64,000 bases of DNA, taken from contig CACYXE010000001.1 of the NCBI GenBank assembly GCA_902778275.1, forward strand, positions 124,001 through 188,000. The letters are read 5' to 3'. The position numbers and the translations under genes are program-made. Origin of the DNA: Oscillospiraceae bacterium (GTDB taxonomy: Bacteria; Bacillota; Clostridia; Oscillospirales; Oscillospiraceae). How positions within the stretch are numbered: the stretch's first letter is position 1; every line of letters starts with the position of its first letter. The notes under the pieces are model-generated. The model did no database searches and had not been told where the DNA came from. It was given only the letters and a program-made list of their open reading frames with translations. Of this stretch, positions 16,332-26,006 are shown piece by piece.

Positions 16332-16982
16332 ATGATCAACATTGACGAACTGAAATTTGATGAGAAGGGTTTGATCCCGGCTGTGGTGGTGGACGCGGTC
16401 AGCAAAAAGGTGCTGACGGTGGCCTATATGAATCGGGAAAGCCTGGCGATCTCCATGGAAAAGGGCCTGACCTGCTTCTGGAGCCGCTCCCGTCAGGAAC
16501 TGTGGCTGAAAGGGGAGACCAGCGGCAATTACCAGCACATCGTCTCCATCACGGCGGACTGCGACAAGGACGCGCTCCTGGTCATGGTGGAGAAGGACGG
16601 CCCGGCCTGCCATCTGGGGACGGACTCCTGCTTTTCCAATCCGCTGTGGTACAGCGACAGCCTGTCGGAGTTCAGCCTCCAGGGCCTCTACGATCTGCTG
16701 CAGGGGCGCAAGGAGGAACGGCCGGAGGGCTCCTATACCAGTTATCTGTTCGACAAGGGCATCGACAAGATCCTGAAAAAGGTGGGCGAGGAGTGCACCG
16801 AGGTGATCATCGCCTCCAAAGCCGACGACAAAAAGGAGACCGTCTATGAGGTGGCGGATCTGGCCTACCATGTGATGGTGATGATGGTCCAGATGGGCAT
16901 CAGCGTGGAGGACGTGCAGAGAGAGCTGGCCTCCCGCCACGTGATCGACCACAAGGTCAAGCAGGAGAAAATGACCCAATGA
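16332..16982 (+). CDS. hisI: Bifunctional phosphoribosyl-AMP cyclohydrolase / phosphoribosyl-ATP pyrophosphatase
   Basis: 216 aa HisIE fusion for steps 2 and 3. The N-terminal HisI domain (about 1-110) has AYMNRESLA, CFWSRSRQELWLKGETSGN and metal residues in ITADCDKDALL and GPACHLGTDSCF. The C-terminal HisE domain (about 115-216) has GSYTSYLFDKGIDKILKKVGEECTE and ADLAYHVMVMM. It starts 2 bases after the hisF stop. Confidence 0.96.
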   Translation: MINIDELKFDEKGLIPAVVVDAVSKKVLTVAYMNRESLAISMEKGLTCFWSRSRQELWLKGETSGNYQHIVSITADCDKDALLVMVEKDGPACHLGTDSCFSNPLWYSDSLSEFSLQGLYDLLQGRKEERPEGSYTSYLFDKGIDKILKKVGEECTEVIIASKADDKKETVYEVADLAYHVMVMMVQMGISVEDVQRELASRHVIDHKVKQEKMTQ

Positions 16983-17755
16983 GCCTCTCCAACTACCATA
17001 CCCATACCCGTTACTGTGACGGAAAGGACAGCCCCGAGGAACTGGTGCTGGAAGCGATCCGCCTCGGCTGCCCGGAGCTGGGCTTTTCCGGGCACTCATA
17101 TCTGCCCTTCACCGACTGGACCATGAGCGAAGCGGGGACGGCGGCCTATATGCGGGAAATCCGTCGGCTGCAGGAGAAGTATCGGGATCGGATCCGGCTG
17201 TATCTGGGGATCGAATATGATATCTGTTCTGACCTCGATACCAGCCCCTTTGACTATGTGATCGGCAGCGTCCATTACCTGTATCGGGACGGCTGTTATC
17301 TGCCTGTGGATGAGAGCAGGGAAGACCAGATCACCCTGGTCAATGAACATTACGGCGGGGACTTTTACAGCTTTGTCGAGGATTACTATGCCGCCGTGTC
17401 GGAGGTCTGCGAAAAGACGAAATGCGATATCGTAGGGCATTTTGACTTGGTGACTAAGTTCAACGAGGGCGGATGCCTCTTTGACACGTCGCACCCCAGA
17501 TATCGGAAGGCGGCGCTGGAAGCCATGGACCGGCTGCTGCAGCATCCCGTTTTTTTCGAGATCAACACAGGGGCTATGTCCCGGGGGTACAGGACTTGCC
17601 CTTATCCGGAATCCTTCCTGCTGCAGGAGCTTGAGAAGCGCGGGGCGCCGCTGATCCTGTCCTCGGACTGTCACGACAAGAGAAACCTTCTCTATGGACT
17701 TGAAGAGCTGCAGGGGAGCGCAAAGGGGATCCGGCCCAGACTGTTTATGGATTAA
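16979..17755 (+). CDS. hisJ: Histidinol-phosphatase, PHP family
   Basis: Removes phosphate from histidinol phosphate, the activity missing from the monofunctional HisB. 258 aa, PHP-domain HisJ/HisK family. Metal residues in NYHTHTRYCDGKD near residue 4-16, SGHSYLPFTD near 38, GIEYD near 79, IGSVHYL, and VGHFDLVTKFN near 143. SSDCHDKRNLLYG lies near the C-terminus. It overlaps hisI by 4 bp, is the last gene of the operon, and completes all histidine steps in one locus. Confidence 0.93.
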   Translation: MSLSNYHTHTRYCDGKDSPEELVLEAIRLGCPELGFSGHSYLPFTDWTMSEAGTAAYMREIRRLQEKYRDRIRLYLGIEYDICSDLDTSPFDYVIGSVHYLYRDGCYLPVDESREDQITLVNEHYGGDFYSFVEDYYAAVSEVCEKTKCDIVGHFDLVTKFNEGGCLFDTSHPRYRKAALEAMDRLLQHPVFFEINTGAMSRGYRTCPYPESFLLQELEKRGAPLILSSDCHDKRNLLYGLEELQGSAKGIRPRLFMD

Positions 17756-17764
17756 ACAGAGAAT

Positions 17765-17800
17765 AAAAAACGACTGTCTCTTTCGAGACAGCCGTTTTTT
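17765..17800. terminator. Bidirectional terminator at the end of the his operon
   Basis: AAAAAACGACTGTCTC pairs with GAGACAGCCGTTTTTT around loop TTTC, with one internal mismatch. It also serves the convergent oxidoreductase gene. Confidence 0.88.
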
Positions 17801-17818
17801 GTATATGCTGTGAGGGGA

Positions 17819-19879
17819 TCAGATTCTCATGCAGACGTCCCAGGCACGCCACACGACGGTACGCAGGTTGCCGATGGCAACGCAGTCACCGACGCGGTGG
17901 ACATGGGCGCTCTTCTCACCGACGGGAGCGGGAACGAAGCCGATGCCGTTGACAACAGCGTCGCACTCGACCTTGAAGGTCTCATCGGGAGTCTTGATGA
18001 CGCAGTAGCCGTCACCGATCTCGGTGATGGTGCTGTGCAGGTACACGGGAACCTTGTGATACTCCATGGCGTCGCGCAGGAAGGAGGTGTTGGCAAGGCA
18101 GGTGGCCTGAGCCGCGACCAGGTCGTTGCCGTACTCGACGATGACGGGGTGCTTGCCGGCCAGGACCAGATCGTAAGCTGCCTCGCAGGAGGACTGACCG
18201 CCGCCGAGGAATACGATCTTGTCGCCTTCAACAGACTTCTCACGCAGGAGCTGACGGAAGGACTTGGTCTTCTCAAAGCCCTTGATGTTGGGCATGGATC
18301 TGGGAACGGAACCGGTGCAGACGATGATCTCATCAAAGCTGCGCTTGATGGTGCCCAGGTCGTTGACCTCGGAATTGAAGCGAACTTCAATGTTGTAGCG
18401 CTTGATCTCGTCTCTGTACCAGCTGATCAGCTTCTTGTCATTCTCTTTGAAGGTCATGGCAGAAGCGGTCAGGAACAGGCCGCCCAGCTGATCTTCCTTC
18501 TCGAAGATCACGGGGTTGTGACCGCGCTTTTTCAGAACCAGAGCGCACTCCATACCACCGACGCCGCCGCCGATGATGGCGACCTTCTTGGGCTTCTTGG
18601 TGGGGACGATCTTGTAGCGGTTGTGCTGCATGGTGGGCGGGTTCAGAGCGCAGCGGGCCAGGTGCAGGGAGTCGCCCAGGGACTGCATGTTCTCGGTGCC
18701 GTTGGCCTTGGAGAAGTTGAAGCAGCCGTTGTGGCAGCGGATGCAGGGACGGATCTCGTTCTCGCGGCCGGTCTTGATCTTGGTGACCCAGTTCTCGTCG
18801 ACCAGGTTCTGACGGGCGATGGCGATGGCGTCCAGACGGCCGGCGGCGATCTCTTCCGCGGCCTTCTCCGGCGTCATGCGGCCGGCGCAGGCAACAGGGA
18901 TATCAATGAACTGACGGATATGCTCGACGTCTGCCAGGTTGCAGTTGTCGGGCATATACTGAGGCGGATGTGCCCAGTACCAGGCGTCGTAAGTACCGTT
19001 GTCGCAGTTGAGGAAGTCGTAGCCGGCATCCTGCAGGATCTTGACGGCCTTTTCGGACTCAGCCAGGTCACGGCCGAACTCCTCAAACTCCTCGTAAGGC
19101 ATGGCGCCCTTGCGCCAGCCCTTTGTGCAGGAACGGACGGAGTAACGCAGGGAGACGGGGAAGTCGTCGCCGGCCTGCTTCTTGATCTCCTGAACGATCT
19201 CGGTGGCAAAGCGGAGACGATTCTCCAGGGAGCCGCCGTACTGGTCGGTGCGGAAGTTCATGTTGGCAATGGCGAACTGGTCCAGGTTGTAGCCCTCATG
19301 GACAGCGTGGATCTCAACGCCGTCGATACCGGCCTCACGCAGCTTCTTGGCGGTAGCGCCAAAGTGCCACACCATTTCCTGGATCTCTTCAATGGTGAAG
19401 GGACGGGAATTCAGGTTGTCAGCCCAGCGGTTGGGGGTCTCGGAAGCGGAGGCGCAGCTGTACTGCACGTCCACGATGGGGCTGGCCAGCTTGTTCAGCA
19501 GATCGTTTCTGGCGAGAGCGGCCATCCAGGGGGTAACGGCCATGGAACGACCGAAGCCGCCGGCCAGCTGGATAAAAAGCTTACCGCCGGTCTTGTGGTA
19601 CTCTTCCATATAGGGCTTGAGCACTCTGTACATCTGACGGTTGGAGTCCAGCCATTTTCTGCCCATGGTGTCACGAATGACCTGCATGCCGGGGAGGACC
19701 AGGCCGACGCCGTCCTTGGCACGCTTCAGCAGGAAGTCCGCGCCTTCCAGGTCAAAGTGGGAAGGCTCCAGCCAGCCGAACAGGGTGGTGCCGCCCATGG
19801 AACATTGCACGATGCGGTTGGGAATTTCTACTTCTCCGATTTTGAACGGAGTAAATAGAGGTTCGTAAATAGCGTTCAT
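17819..19879 (-). CDS. Old-yellow-enzyme-type FMN/FAD/4Fe-4S reductase (2,4-dienoyl-CoA-reductase / BaiCD-like)
   Basis: 686 aa with the three-part plan of the NADH:flavin oxidoreductase family. An FMN TIM barrel (about 1-365) has LFTPFKIGEVEIPNRIV, GVEIHAVHEGYNLDQF, FRTDQYGGSLENRLRF and ACAGRMTPEKA. A 4Fe-4S cluster has CIRCHNGC near 378-385 and a fourth Cys in LARCALNP near 410. FAD/NAD domains have VAIIGGGVGGMECALVLKKRG and IVFLGGGQSSCEAAYDL. It likely reduces an enoyl/enone substrate through NADH, FAD, Fe-S and FMN. Substrate is not readable from sequence (enoate, dienoyl-CoA or steroid all possible). It is encoded 37 bases after a small membrane-protein gene. Confidence 0.9.
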   Translation of the reverse strand: MNAIYEPLFTPFKIGEVEIPNRIVQCSMGGTTLFGWLEPSHFDLEGADFLLKRAKDGVGLVLPGMQVIRDTMGRKWLDSNRQMYRVLKPYMEEYHKTGGKLFIQLAGGFGRSMAVTPWMAALARNDLLNKLASPIVDVQYSCASASETPNRWADNLNSRPFTIEEIQEMVWHFGATAKKLREAGIDGVEIHAVHEGYNLDQFAIANMNFRTDQYGGSLENRLRFATEIVQEIKKQAGDDFPVSLRYSVRSCTKGWRKGAMPYEEFEEFGRDLAESEKAVKILQDAGYDFLNCDNGTYDAWYWAHPPQYMPDNCNLADVEHIRQFIDIPVACAGRMTPEKAAEEIAAGRLDAIAIARQNLVDENWVTKIKTGRENEIRPCIRCHNGCFNFSKANGTENMQSLGDSLHLARCALNPPTMQHNRYKIVPTKKPKKVAIIGGGVGGMECALVLKKRGHNPVIFEKEDQLGGLFLTASAMTFKENDKKLISWYRDEIKRYNIEVRFNSEVNDLGTIKRSFDEIIVCTGSVPRSMPNIKGFEKTKSFRQLLREKSVEGDKIVFLGGGQSSCEAAYDLVLAGKHPVIVEYGNDLVAAQATCLANTSFLRDAMEYHKVPVYLHSTITEIGDGYCVIKTPDETFKVECDAVVNGIGFVPAPVGEKSAHVHRVGDCVAIGNLRTVVWRAWDVCMRI

Positions 19880-19916
19880 AAAATATCCCCTTTTTCAGTA
19901 ATTTTTCCGTGTGCGA

Positions 19917-20126
19917 TTAAGGAAGCAAAGCTCTGACAAAGTCGATCGGCCACATCAGCAGGTCGCCGCCGAGACGGACCTTATCGAGGATGGCCAGATA
20001 AAGATCCTCACCAAGCACTGCAAACAGCTTCTCCTGAACTTCGGCCTTTTGCGCCAGCTTGCCGCACAGGTAGGCGATGCCGCCAAAACACGCGAGGAAC
20101 AAGAGCTTCTTTGCTGCTTTTTTCAT
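19917..20126 (-). CDS. Small membrane protein upstream of the flavin reductase
   Basis: 69 aa. One N-terminal hydrophobic segment (LLFLACFGGIAYLCGKL) after a lysine-rich start, then an amphipathic stretch (VQEKLFAVLGEDLYLAILDKVRLGGDL). Ribosome site GGAGGGG sits 6 bases before the ATG. It shares the transcript with the flavin reductase. I know no function; it could tether or modulate the reductase at the membrane. Confidence 0.75.
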   Translation of the reverse strand: MKKAAKKLLFLACFGGIAYLCGKLAQKAEVQEKLFAVLGEDLYLAILDKVRLGGDLLMWPIDFVRALLP

Positions 20127-20170
20127 GTTTTCCCCTCCTGTAAAATTTTGATTGCGATTTGATTGCTCAT

Positions 20171-20199
20171 ATTATACCGCAGTGTAACAATTATAATTG
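20171..20199 (-). promoter_or_regulatory. Promoter for the small membrane protein / flavin reductase pair
   Basis: On the minus strand a perfect TATAAT (20176-20171), with only a weak -35 (CAATTA) at 17 bases. The weak -35 suggests an activator or an alternative control. Confidence 0.45.
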
Positions 20200-20206
20200 G
20201 AAATCC

Positions 20207-20252
20207 AAAAATAGTCAAGGCCAAGTTGTGCAAATTGAACAACTTGACCTTG
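20207..20252 (-). terminator. Intrinsic terminator of glnS
   Basis: CAAGG.CAAGTTGT (20216-20229) pairs with ACAACTTG.CCTTG (20239-20252), one mismatch, 9-base loop. On the minus strand ACTATTTTT follows. Confidence 0.75.
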
Positions 20253-20310
20253 TTTTAGAATCTCAGAAACTGGTGTTTAGACAAAAGATGAGCGACTGTC
20301 ACCAAAGCTT

Positions 20311-21996
20311 TTATTTTTTGAAGCTATCCTTCAGAGCAACGGCGCGGTTGAACACCAGATGACCGGGAGCCGCGTCTCTGTTGTCCAGGCAGAAGTAGCC
20401 CTGGCGCATGAACTGATAGCCGGTGGAGTTCTTTCCGGGCTCCGGCATGGGAGCTTCAGCGAGGCTGGCTTCCACCTTGCAATGGTGCAAAATCACGAGA
20501 CTTTCGGGATTGATATAGTCCAGGAAATTCTTATCCGGGCCGTCGGGATCGGGATCGGTGAAGAGATAGTCGTAAAGCCGCACCTCGGCGTCGGCACAGG
20601 TGGCGGCGTCCACCCAGTGGATGGTGGCGCCCTTGACCTTGCGCCCGTCGGCGGGATCGCCGCCCCGGCTGTCGGGATCGTATTCGCACAGGACCTCGGT
20701 CACATTCCCGGCTTCGTCTTTTACGCAGCCGGTGCAGGTGACCAGATACGCCCCCTTGAGCCGCACCTCATAGCCGGGATGCAGACGCTTATACTTGGGT
20801 GCGGGGATCTCCATGAAGTCGTCCGCCTCGATCCACAGGTTCCGGGAGAAGCTGACCTGGCGGCTGCCGTCCTCAGGCTTGAGGGGGTTGTTCTCGATGG
20901 TCAGCAGCTCACTCTGTCCCTCCGGATAGTTGGTGACGGTGAGCTTGATGGGGTGCAGGACTGCCATGACCCGGCGGGCGTTCTCATTCAGATCATCCCG
21001 CAGGCAGCTCTCCAGCAGGGCCCAGTCCACCGTGGAGTCCACCTTGGAGACGCCGATGCGCTCGCAGAAATTGCGGATGGACCGGGAGGTATAACCCCGG
21101 CGGCGGAGACCGCAGAGGGTGGGCATTCTGGGATCGTCCCAGCCGGAGACCCGCTTTTCCTCCACCAGCTGGCGCAGCTTGCGCTTGGACATGACGGTGT
21201 AATTGATACCCAGGCGGGCAAACTCGATCTGCCGGGGCTTGATGCCCGGGATGGAGACGTTGGAAACCACCCAGTCATACAGGGGCCGGTGGTCCTCATA
21301 CTCCAGAGAGCAAAGGGAGTGGGTGATGCCTTCCAGCGCGTCCTGGATGGGATGGGCAAAATCATACATGGGGAAGATGCACCACTTGTTGCCCTGGCGG
21401 TGATGCTCGATGTAGCGGATGCGGTAGAGTACCGGGTCGCGCATGTTGAAGTTGCCGCTGGCCAGGTCGATCTTGGCCCGCAGGGTATAGCGGCCCTCCT
21501 CGAATTCCCCGTCGCGCATGCGCCGGAACAGGTCCAGGTTCTCCTCGATGGGCCGGTCCCGCCAGGGACTGACGGCGGGCCGGGTGGTGTCGCCCCGGTA
21601 TTCCCGGAACTGCTCGGGTGTCAGCTCACATACATAGGCCAGACCCTTGCGGATCAGTTCCAGAGCGTACTCGTAGGTCTTCTCAAAATAGTCCGAGCCG
21701 TAGAAGAAACGGTCGCCCCAGTCAAAGCCCAGCCAGTGGATATCCTCCTGGATGGCGTCCACATATTCCGTATCCTCTTTGGCGGGGTTGGTATCGTCCA
21801 TCCGCAGATTACAGATGCCGCCAAAGCGCTCCGCGGTGCTGAAGTCGATGGTCAGCGCCTTGCAGTGACCGATATGCAGATAGCCGTTGGGCTCCGGCGG
21901 GAAACGGGTGTGCACCTGCATCCCATAGCAGCGCTGTCCCTCGGACAGGTCCTCCTGCACAAAGGCTTCGATAAAGTTTCTTGCGTTCTCGTCCAT
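20311..21996 (-). CDS. glnS: Glutaminyl-tRNA synthetase
   Basis: Charges tRNA-Gln directly. 561 aa, normal for bacterial GlnRS. Class I signatures: [18 protein letters not shown] (HIGH) near 31-48, the Gln-specific [21 protein letters not shown] near 205-225, KMSKS-like VMSKRKL near 262, and the two beta-barrel anticodon-binding domains in the C-terminal half. ATG 21996 ([12 protein letters not shown]) has GAGAGGT upstream; longer in-frame upstream codons lie in the promoter region. Many Firmicutes lack GlnRS and use the GatCAB route, so this gene reflects ancient transfer into this lineage. Confidence 0.95.
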   Translation of the reverse strand: MDENARNFIEAFVQEDLSEGQRCYGMQVHTRFPPEPNGYLHIGHCKALTIDFSTAERFGGICNLRMDDTNPAKEDTEYVDAIQEDIHWLGFDWGDRFFYGSDYFEKTYEYALELIRKGLAYVCELTPEQFREYRGDTTRPAVSPWRDRPIEENLDLFRRMRDGEFEEGRYTLRAKIDLASGNFNMRDPVLYRIRYIEHHRQGNKWCIFPMYDFAHPIQDALEGITHSLCSLEYEDHRPLYDWVVSNVSIPGIKPRQIEFARLGINYTVMSKRKLRQLVEEKRVSGWDDPRMPTLCGLRRRGYTSRSIRNFCERIGVSKVDSTVDWALLESCLRDDLNENARRVMAVLHPIKLTVTNYPEGQSELLTIENNPLKPEDGSRQVSFSRNLWIEADDFMEIPAPKYKRLHPGYEVRLKGAYLVTCTGCVKDEAGNVTEVLCEYDPDSRGGDPADGRKVKGATIHWVDAATCADAEVRLYDYLFTDPDPDGPDKNFLDYINPESLVILHHCKVEASLAEAPMPEPGKNSTGYQFMRQGYFCLDNRDAAPGHLVFNRAVALKDSFKK

Positions 21997-22028
21997 TTTG
22001 CGTACCTCTCTGTATAAAGTGCGCAAAT

Positions 22029-22057
22029 AGTATACTCTATTTTTGGATTGATTACAA
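22029..22057 (-). promoter_or_regulatory. Promoter of glnS
   Basis: Minus strand: TTGTAA (22057-22052), 17-base spacer, TATACT (22034-22029). Confidence 0.75.
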
Positions 22058-22113
22058 TATGATTCTGCAAGGATTGTCCCAAAATAAAAACTGTGATAAA
22101 CTAAGAAAAAAGC

Positions 22114-22142
22114 TTGCAAAATGGGAAAAGGCCGATTATAAT
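22114..22142 (+). promoter_or_regulatory. Promoter of the thioredoxin-reductase-like gene
   Basis: TTGCAA (22114-22119), 17-base spacer, TATAAT (22137-22142). Confidence 0.78.
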
Positions 22143-22186
22143 ATACACAATTAAATTTTACAAAATCAATCCAAAGGAGAAGGAAT

Positions 22187-23002
22187 ATGTCTGATACGTT
22201 TGACGTCATTATCGTCGGCGGCGGCGCCGCGGCCACTTCCGCGGCCCTGACCTGCCTCAACCGCAGCAAGACCGTGGGCGTAGTAGCCAACAAGGCGGAT
22301 ACCAGCAGTCTTTACAAAGCGGAAAAGGTCACCAACTATCCCGGCCTGCCGCCCATGACGGGTTCCGAGATGACCGCGCTGTTTCGTAAACAGCTGGAGG
22401 AGAGCGGGGCGGAGATCATCACAGGGCGCGCCCTGTCGGTCATGCCCATGGGCGACAGCTTCGGCGTGGCCGTCGGCAGCGACTATTACATGTGCAAGGC
22501 GGTCATTCTGGCCGCGGGCATCACCCGGGAAAAGCTCTATCCCGGCGAGGCGGAGTATCTGGGCCGGGGCGTCAGCTATTGCGCCACCTGCGACGGCATG
22601 CTCTATCGCGGCAAGACGGTTGCCGTGGTAGGCGCCGGGGAAGAGGCCAAGGTGGACGCAGACTTTCTGGAGGGGATCGGCTGCACGGTGCTGCGCTTCC
22701 CGCAGAACGGCCGCTACGAGGTCCGCGGGGAGAAGAAGGCGAACACCCTGGTATTCGCCGGTGAGGAGCATAAGGTGGACTGCGTGTTCATCATCAAGGA
22801 TACCGTATCGGTGACCAAGCTCGTGCCCGGCCTGGAATATGCTGACGGCGGCATCGCGGTGGACCGGCACATGGCCACCAACGTGCCCGGCGTGTTTGCC
22901 GCCGGTGACTGCACCGGCAAGCCCTTCCAGCTGGCCAAGGCGGCCGGCGAGGGCAATGTGGCGGCCCTGTCCGCCTGCGATTACATCGCAAAGCTGGGAT
23001 GA
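22187..23002 (+). CDS. Thioredoxin-reductase-like flavoprotein lacking the usual NADPH motif
   Basis: 271 aa, about 40 residues shorter than NADPH-dependent TrxB. FAD site [15 protein letters not shown] at the N-terminus, redox disulfide SYCATCDG (Cys132/Cys135), and C-terminal FAD motif [22 protein letters not shown]. At the usual NADPH positions the canonical GGGxSA is VGAGEEA and the HRR triplet is LRFPQ, so NADPH binding is doubtful. Clostridial flavin thioredoxin reductases that use ferredoxin or other donors (FFTR/DFTR types) lose exactly these motifs, so I infer a similar enzyme. It has its own promoter; RBS AAAGGAGAAGG. No thioredoxin gene adjoins it. Confidence 0.85.
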   Translation: MSDTFDVIIVGGGAAATSAALTCLNRSKTVGVVANKADTSSLYKAEKVTNYPGLPPMTGSEMTALFRKQLEESGAEIITGRALSVMPMGDSFGVAVGSDYYMCKAVILAAGITREKLYPGEAEYLGRGVSYCATCDGMLYRGKTVAVVGAGEEAKVDADFLEGIGCTVLRFPQNGRYEVRGEKKANTLVFAGEEHKVDCVFIIKDTVSVTKLVPGLEYADGGIAVDRHMATNVPGVFAAGDCTGKPFQLAKAAGEGNVAALSACDYIAKLG

Positions 23003-23036
23003 ACTGAACAAATTTATAACGATCGTTTTGTAACGG

Positions 23037-23065
23037 TTGACAAACTTTCCGGCATATATTATAAT
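23037..23065 (+). promoter_or_regulatory. Consensus promoter of the valS T-box transcript
   Basis: TTGACA (23037-23042), 17-base spacer, TATAAT (23060-23065): a perfect match, predicting a start near 23072. Confidence 0.92.
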
Positions 23066-23071
23066 TTCCGC

Positions 23072-23320
23072 ATGATTTTTGATGCGCGTTGACGAGCAGG
23101 AGTACACAGCAGGCGGACTTCAGAGAAGAGGCGGGTGGTGCGAGCCTCCAGGATGCCCTGTGGAAGGTCGGCTCTGAGCGCCCGGGGTGAAGGGGTGACC
23201 TGTGTAGCTTCGGCGTAAGGTCTGCGTTAAGGGCCGGAGAGTGCCGCAGCAATGCGGAATTCAGGTGGTACCGCGGTAATGATTATCGCCCTGAGACGGA
23301 AACGTCTCAGGGCGTTTCCC
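23072..23320 (+). promoter_or_regulatory. T-box riboswitch controlling valS (valine specifier GTC)
   Basis: The core T-box AGGTGGTACCGCG is at 23263-23275. An intrinsic terminator lies at 23288-23313 (GCCCTGAGACG / CGTCTCAGGGC, loop GAAA) followed by GTTTCCC. Stem I can be drawn with GAGC/GCTC and CACAG/CTGTG helices around a specifier loop with 5' AGGAGTA and 3' GAAGGTCG. This puts the valine codon GTC (23167-23169) in the specifier position. Uncharged tRNA-Val would favour the antiterminator and valS transcription. Confidence 0.93.
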
Positions 23321-23343
23321 ATTCTGATCAGGAGGGAAGACGA

Positions 23344-25968
23344 ATGAAAGAACTTCCGAAAGTGTACGAACCCCAGAAGGTGGAAAAAAAGATCTACGAC
23401 ATGTGGATGCAGGGCGGCTATTTCAAGGGTGAGATCGATCCCGATAAAGAGCCGTTCTCCATCGTGATGCCGCCCCCCAACGTGACCGGTCAGCTGCACA
23501 TGGGTCACGCTCTGGACGCGACGCTCCAGGATATCCTGACCCGCTATAAGCGGATGCAGGGCTATTCCGCCATGTGGCTGCCGGGACAGGATCACGCCGG
23601 TATCGCCACGCAGATCCGTGTCGAGCAGGAGCTGCGGGAGAAGGAGGGCCTGAGCCGTTACGATCTGGGCCGCGAGAAATTCCTGGAGCGGGTATGGGAC
23701 TGGAAAAACCAGTTCGGCAACCGCATCATCGAGCAGCAGAAGAGCCTGGGCGTCTCCTGCGACTGGGACCGCAACCGCTTCACCATGGACGAGACCTGCG
23801 CCAGGGCCGTCCGCGAGACCTTCTGCGAGTTGTACGACAAGGGGCTCATTTACAAGGGCAGCCGCATCATCAACTGGTGTCCCCACTGCCGCACCGCTTT
23901 GTCGGACGCGGAGGTGGAATATAAGGACATGCCCGGCAGCTTCTGGCATATCCGCTACCCCATCGAGGATTCCGACGAGGAATTCATCATCGCCACCACC
24001 CGGCCGGAGACCATGCTGGGCGACTCCGGCGTGGCTGTCCACCCGGACGATGCGCGCTATGCGCACCTGGTGGGGAAGAACGCCATCCTGCCCCTGGTGG
24101 GCCGCAAGCTGCCCATCGTGGCGGACGACTATGTGGAGCTGGGCTTCGGCACCGGCGCCGTGAAGATGACCCCCTGCCACGACCCCAACGACTATGAGGT
24201 GGGCCTGCGCCACGGCCTGGAGCAGATCCAGTGCATCGACGAGGATGCGAAGATCATCAACGGCGGCAAGTACGACGGCATGGACCGTTATGAAGCCCGC
24301 AAGGCCATCGTGGCCGATCTGGAGGAGCAGGGCTATCTGGTCAAGACCGAGCCCTACAACCACAACGTGGGCTGCTGCTATCGCTGCGGCACCGTGGTGG
24401 AGCCGCTGACCAGCCCCCAGTGGTTTGTGAAGATGAAGCCCCTGGCCAAGGCCGCCATCGACGTGGTCAAGGACGGGCGCATCAAATTCGTGCCCGAGCG
24501 CTTTACCAAGACCTATCTGAACTGGATGGAGAACGTGCACGACTGGTGCATTTCCCGCCAGCTGTGGTGGGGCCACCAGATCCCCGCCTGGTACTGTGCC
24601 GACTGCGGTCATATCACCGTATCCAGGCAGGACGCCTGTGAGTGCGAGAACTGCCACAGCAAGAACATCACCCGGGATGCGGATGTGTTGGATACCTGGT
24701 TCTCTTCCGCCCTGTGGCCCTTCTCCACCATGGGCTGGCCCGACAAAAACGACACTCTGGATTATTGGTATCCCACCACGGTCATGGTCACCGGCTACGA
24801 CATCATCTTCTTCTGGGTTGCCCGCATGATCTTCTCCGGCATGGAGCAGATGAAGGAGGAGCCCTTCTACACGGTGTTCATCCACGGCATCGTCCGCGAC
24901 AGCCTGGGCCGCAAGATGTCCAAATCCCTGGGCAACGGCATCGATCCGCTGGAGATCGTGGAGAAGTACGGCGCCGACGCGCTGCGCTACAACCTGATCA
25001 CCGGCAACTCTCCCGGCAACGACATGCGCTTCTACGTGGAGAAGTGCGAGGCCATGCGCAATTTCTGCAACAAGCTGTGGAACGCTTCCCGCTTCGTGAT
25101 GATGAATCTGACCATCGATAAGAACGAACTGCCCGAGGAGCTGGAGATCGAGGACAAGTGGATCCTCTCCAAGCTCAACGACGTGGTCAGGGAAGTCTGC
25201 GAGAACATGGACAGCTTCGAGCTGGGCGTGGCCGCGGGCAAGATCTATGACTTCATCTGGGACAGCTTCTGCGACTGGTATATCGAGTTGACCAAGCCCC
25301 GCCTCAACGGTGAGGATGAGGTGTCCAAGCTGGCGGCTCAGAAGGTGCTGCTGTATGTGCTGACGGAGATTTTGAAGCTGGTGCATCCCTTCATGCCCTT
25401 CATCACAGAGGAGATCTGGCAGGCGCTGCCCCATGAGGGCGAGGCGCTGATGATCGCCAGGTATCCCGAGTACAGCGAGGCGCTGAGTTTCCCCGAGGAT
25501 GAGCAGAGCTTTGAGATGGTCATGGCGGCCATCAAGGCTGTCCGCGCCCGCCGCAGCGATATGAACGTGCCGCCTTCCCGCAAGGCCCACCTGTTCATCG
25601 CTACCGACAGGAAGGCCGCGTTTGAGGCCGGCTTGAGCTATATCAAAAAGCTGGCCTACGCCAGTGAGGTCGAGGTCGCTGACATGCCGCCCGCCGGCAG
25701 CGAGAGCATGGTCTCCGTGGTCACGGACAACGCCCGCATGTTCATGCCCATGGCGGAGCTGGTGGATCTGGAGAAGGAGAAAGCCCGGATCGAAAAGGAA
25801 CTGGCCAACGCCGAAAAGCAGCTGGCCGGGCAGAATGCCAAGCTGGCCAATGAGAATTTTGTGACCCGGGCCCCCGAGGCCGTGGTCAATGTGGAGCGGG
25901 AAAAGAAGGCAAAGCTGGAGGCGCTGATCGTCAACCTGAGGTCCAGCCTTGAAAATCTGGGCAAATAA
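23344..25968 (+). CDS. valS: Valyl-tRNA synthetase
   Basis: 874 aa, class Ia. HIGH motif as QLHMGHALD near residue 51, CP1 editing domain (about 160-370, with [17 protein letters not shown]), KMSKS as [11 protein letters not shown] near 520, an anticodon-binding helical domain (about 590-760), and a C-terminal coiled-coil ([22 protein letters not shown]..., 805-870) that contacts tRNA. RBS AGGAGGGAAGACG. It is regulated by the T-box upstream. Confidence 0.97.
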   Translation: MKELPKVYEPQKVEKKIYDMWMQGGYFKGEIDPDKEPFSIVMPPPNVTGQLHMGHALDATLQDILTRYKRMQGYSAMWLPGQDHAGIATQIRVEQELREKEGLSRYDLGREKFLERVWDWKNQFGNRIIEQQKSLGVSCDWDRNRFTMDETCARAVRETFCELYDKGLIYKGSRIINWCPHCRTALSDAEVEYKDMPGSFWHIRYPIEDSDEEFIIATTRPETMLGDSGVAVHPDDARYAHLVGKNAILPLVGRKLPIVADDYVELGFGTGAVKMTPCHDPNDYEVGLRHGLEQIQCIDEDAKIINGGKYDGMDRYEARKAIVADLEEQGYLVKTEPYNHNVGCCYRCGTVVEPLTSPQWFVKMKPLAKAAIDVVKDGRIKFVPERFTKTYLNWMENVHDWCISRQLWWGHQIPAWYCADCGHITVSRQDACECENCHSKNITRDADVLDTWFSSALWPFSTMGWPDKNDTLDYWYPTTVMVTGYDIIFFWVARMIFSGMEQMKEEPFYTVFIHGIVRDSLGRKMSKSLGNGIDPLEIVEKYGADALRYNLITGNSPGNDMRFYVEKCEAMRNFCNKLWNASRFVMMNLTIDKNELPEELEIEDKWILSKLNDVVREVCENMDSFELGVAAGKIYDFIWDSFCDWYIELTKPRLNGEDEVSKLAAQKVLLYVLTEILKLVHPFMPFITEEIWQALPHEGEALMIARYPEYSEALSFPEDEQSFEMVMAAIKAVRARRSDMNVPPSRKAHLFIATDRKAAFEAGLSYIKKLAYASEVEVADMPPAGSESMVSVVTDNARMFMPMAELVDLEKEKARIEKELANAEKQLAGQNAKLANENFVTRAPEAVVNVEREKKAKLEALIVNLRSSLENLGK

Positions 25969-26006
25969 GCCCATTCGACAAGCTTCACAGAGAAAATAGA
26001 ATAAAA

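Noticed and set aside
8110-17800. Mobile element or defence island
   Set aside because: No transposase, integrase, restriction, toxin-antitoxin or phage genes were recognised here or elsewhere in the window.
17810-19858. 682-codon plus-strand frame opposite the flavin reductase
   Set aside because: Pure antisense shadow rich in Gly/Ala/Val/Asp; the minus-strand protein has full family motifs.
23227-25974. 915-codon antisense frame opposite valS
   Set aside because: Shadow of the valS codon pattern, with His/Leu/Val-rich low-complexity translation.
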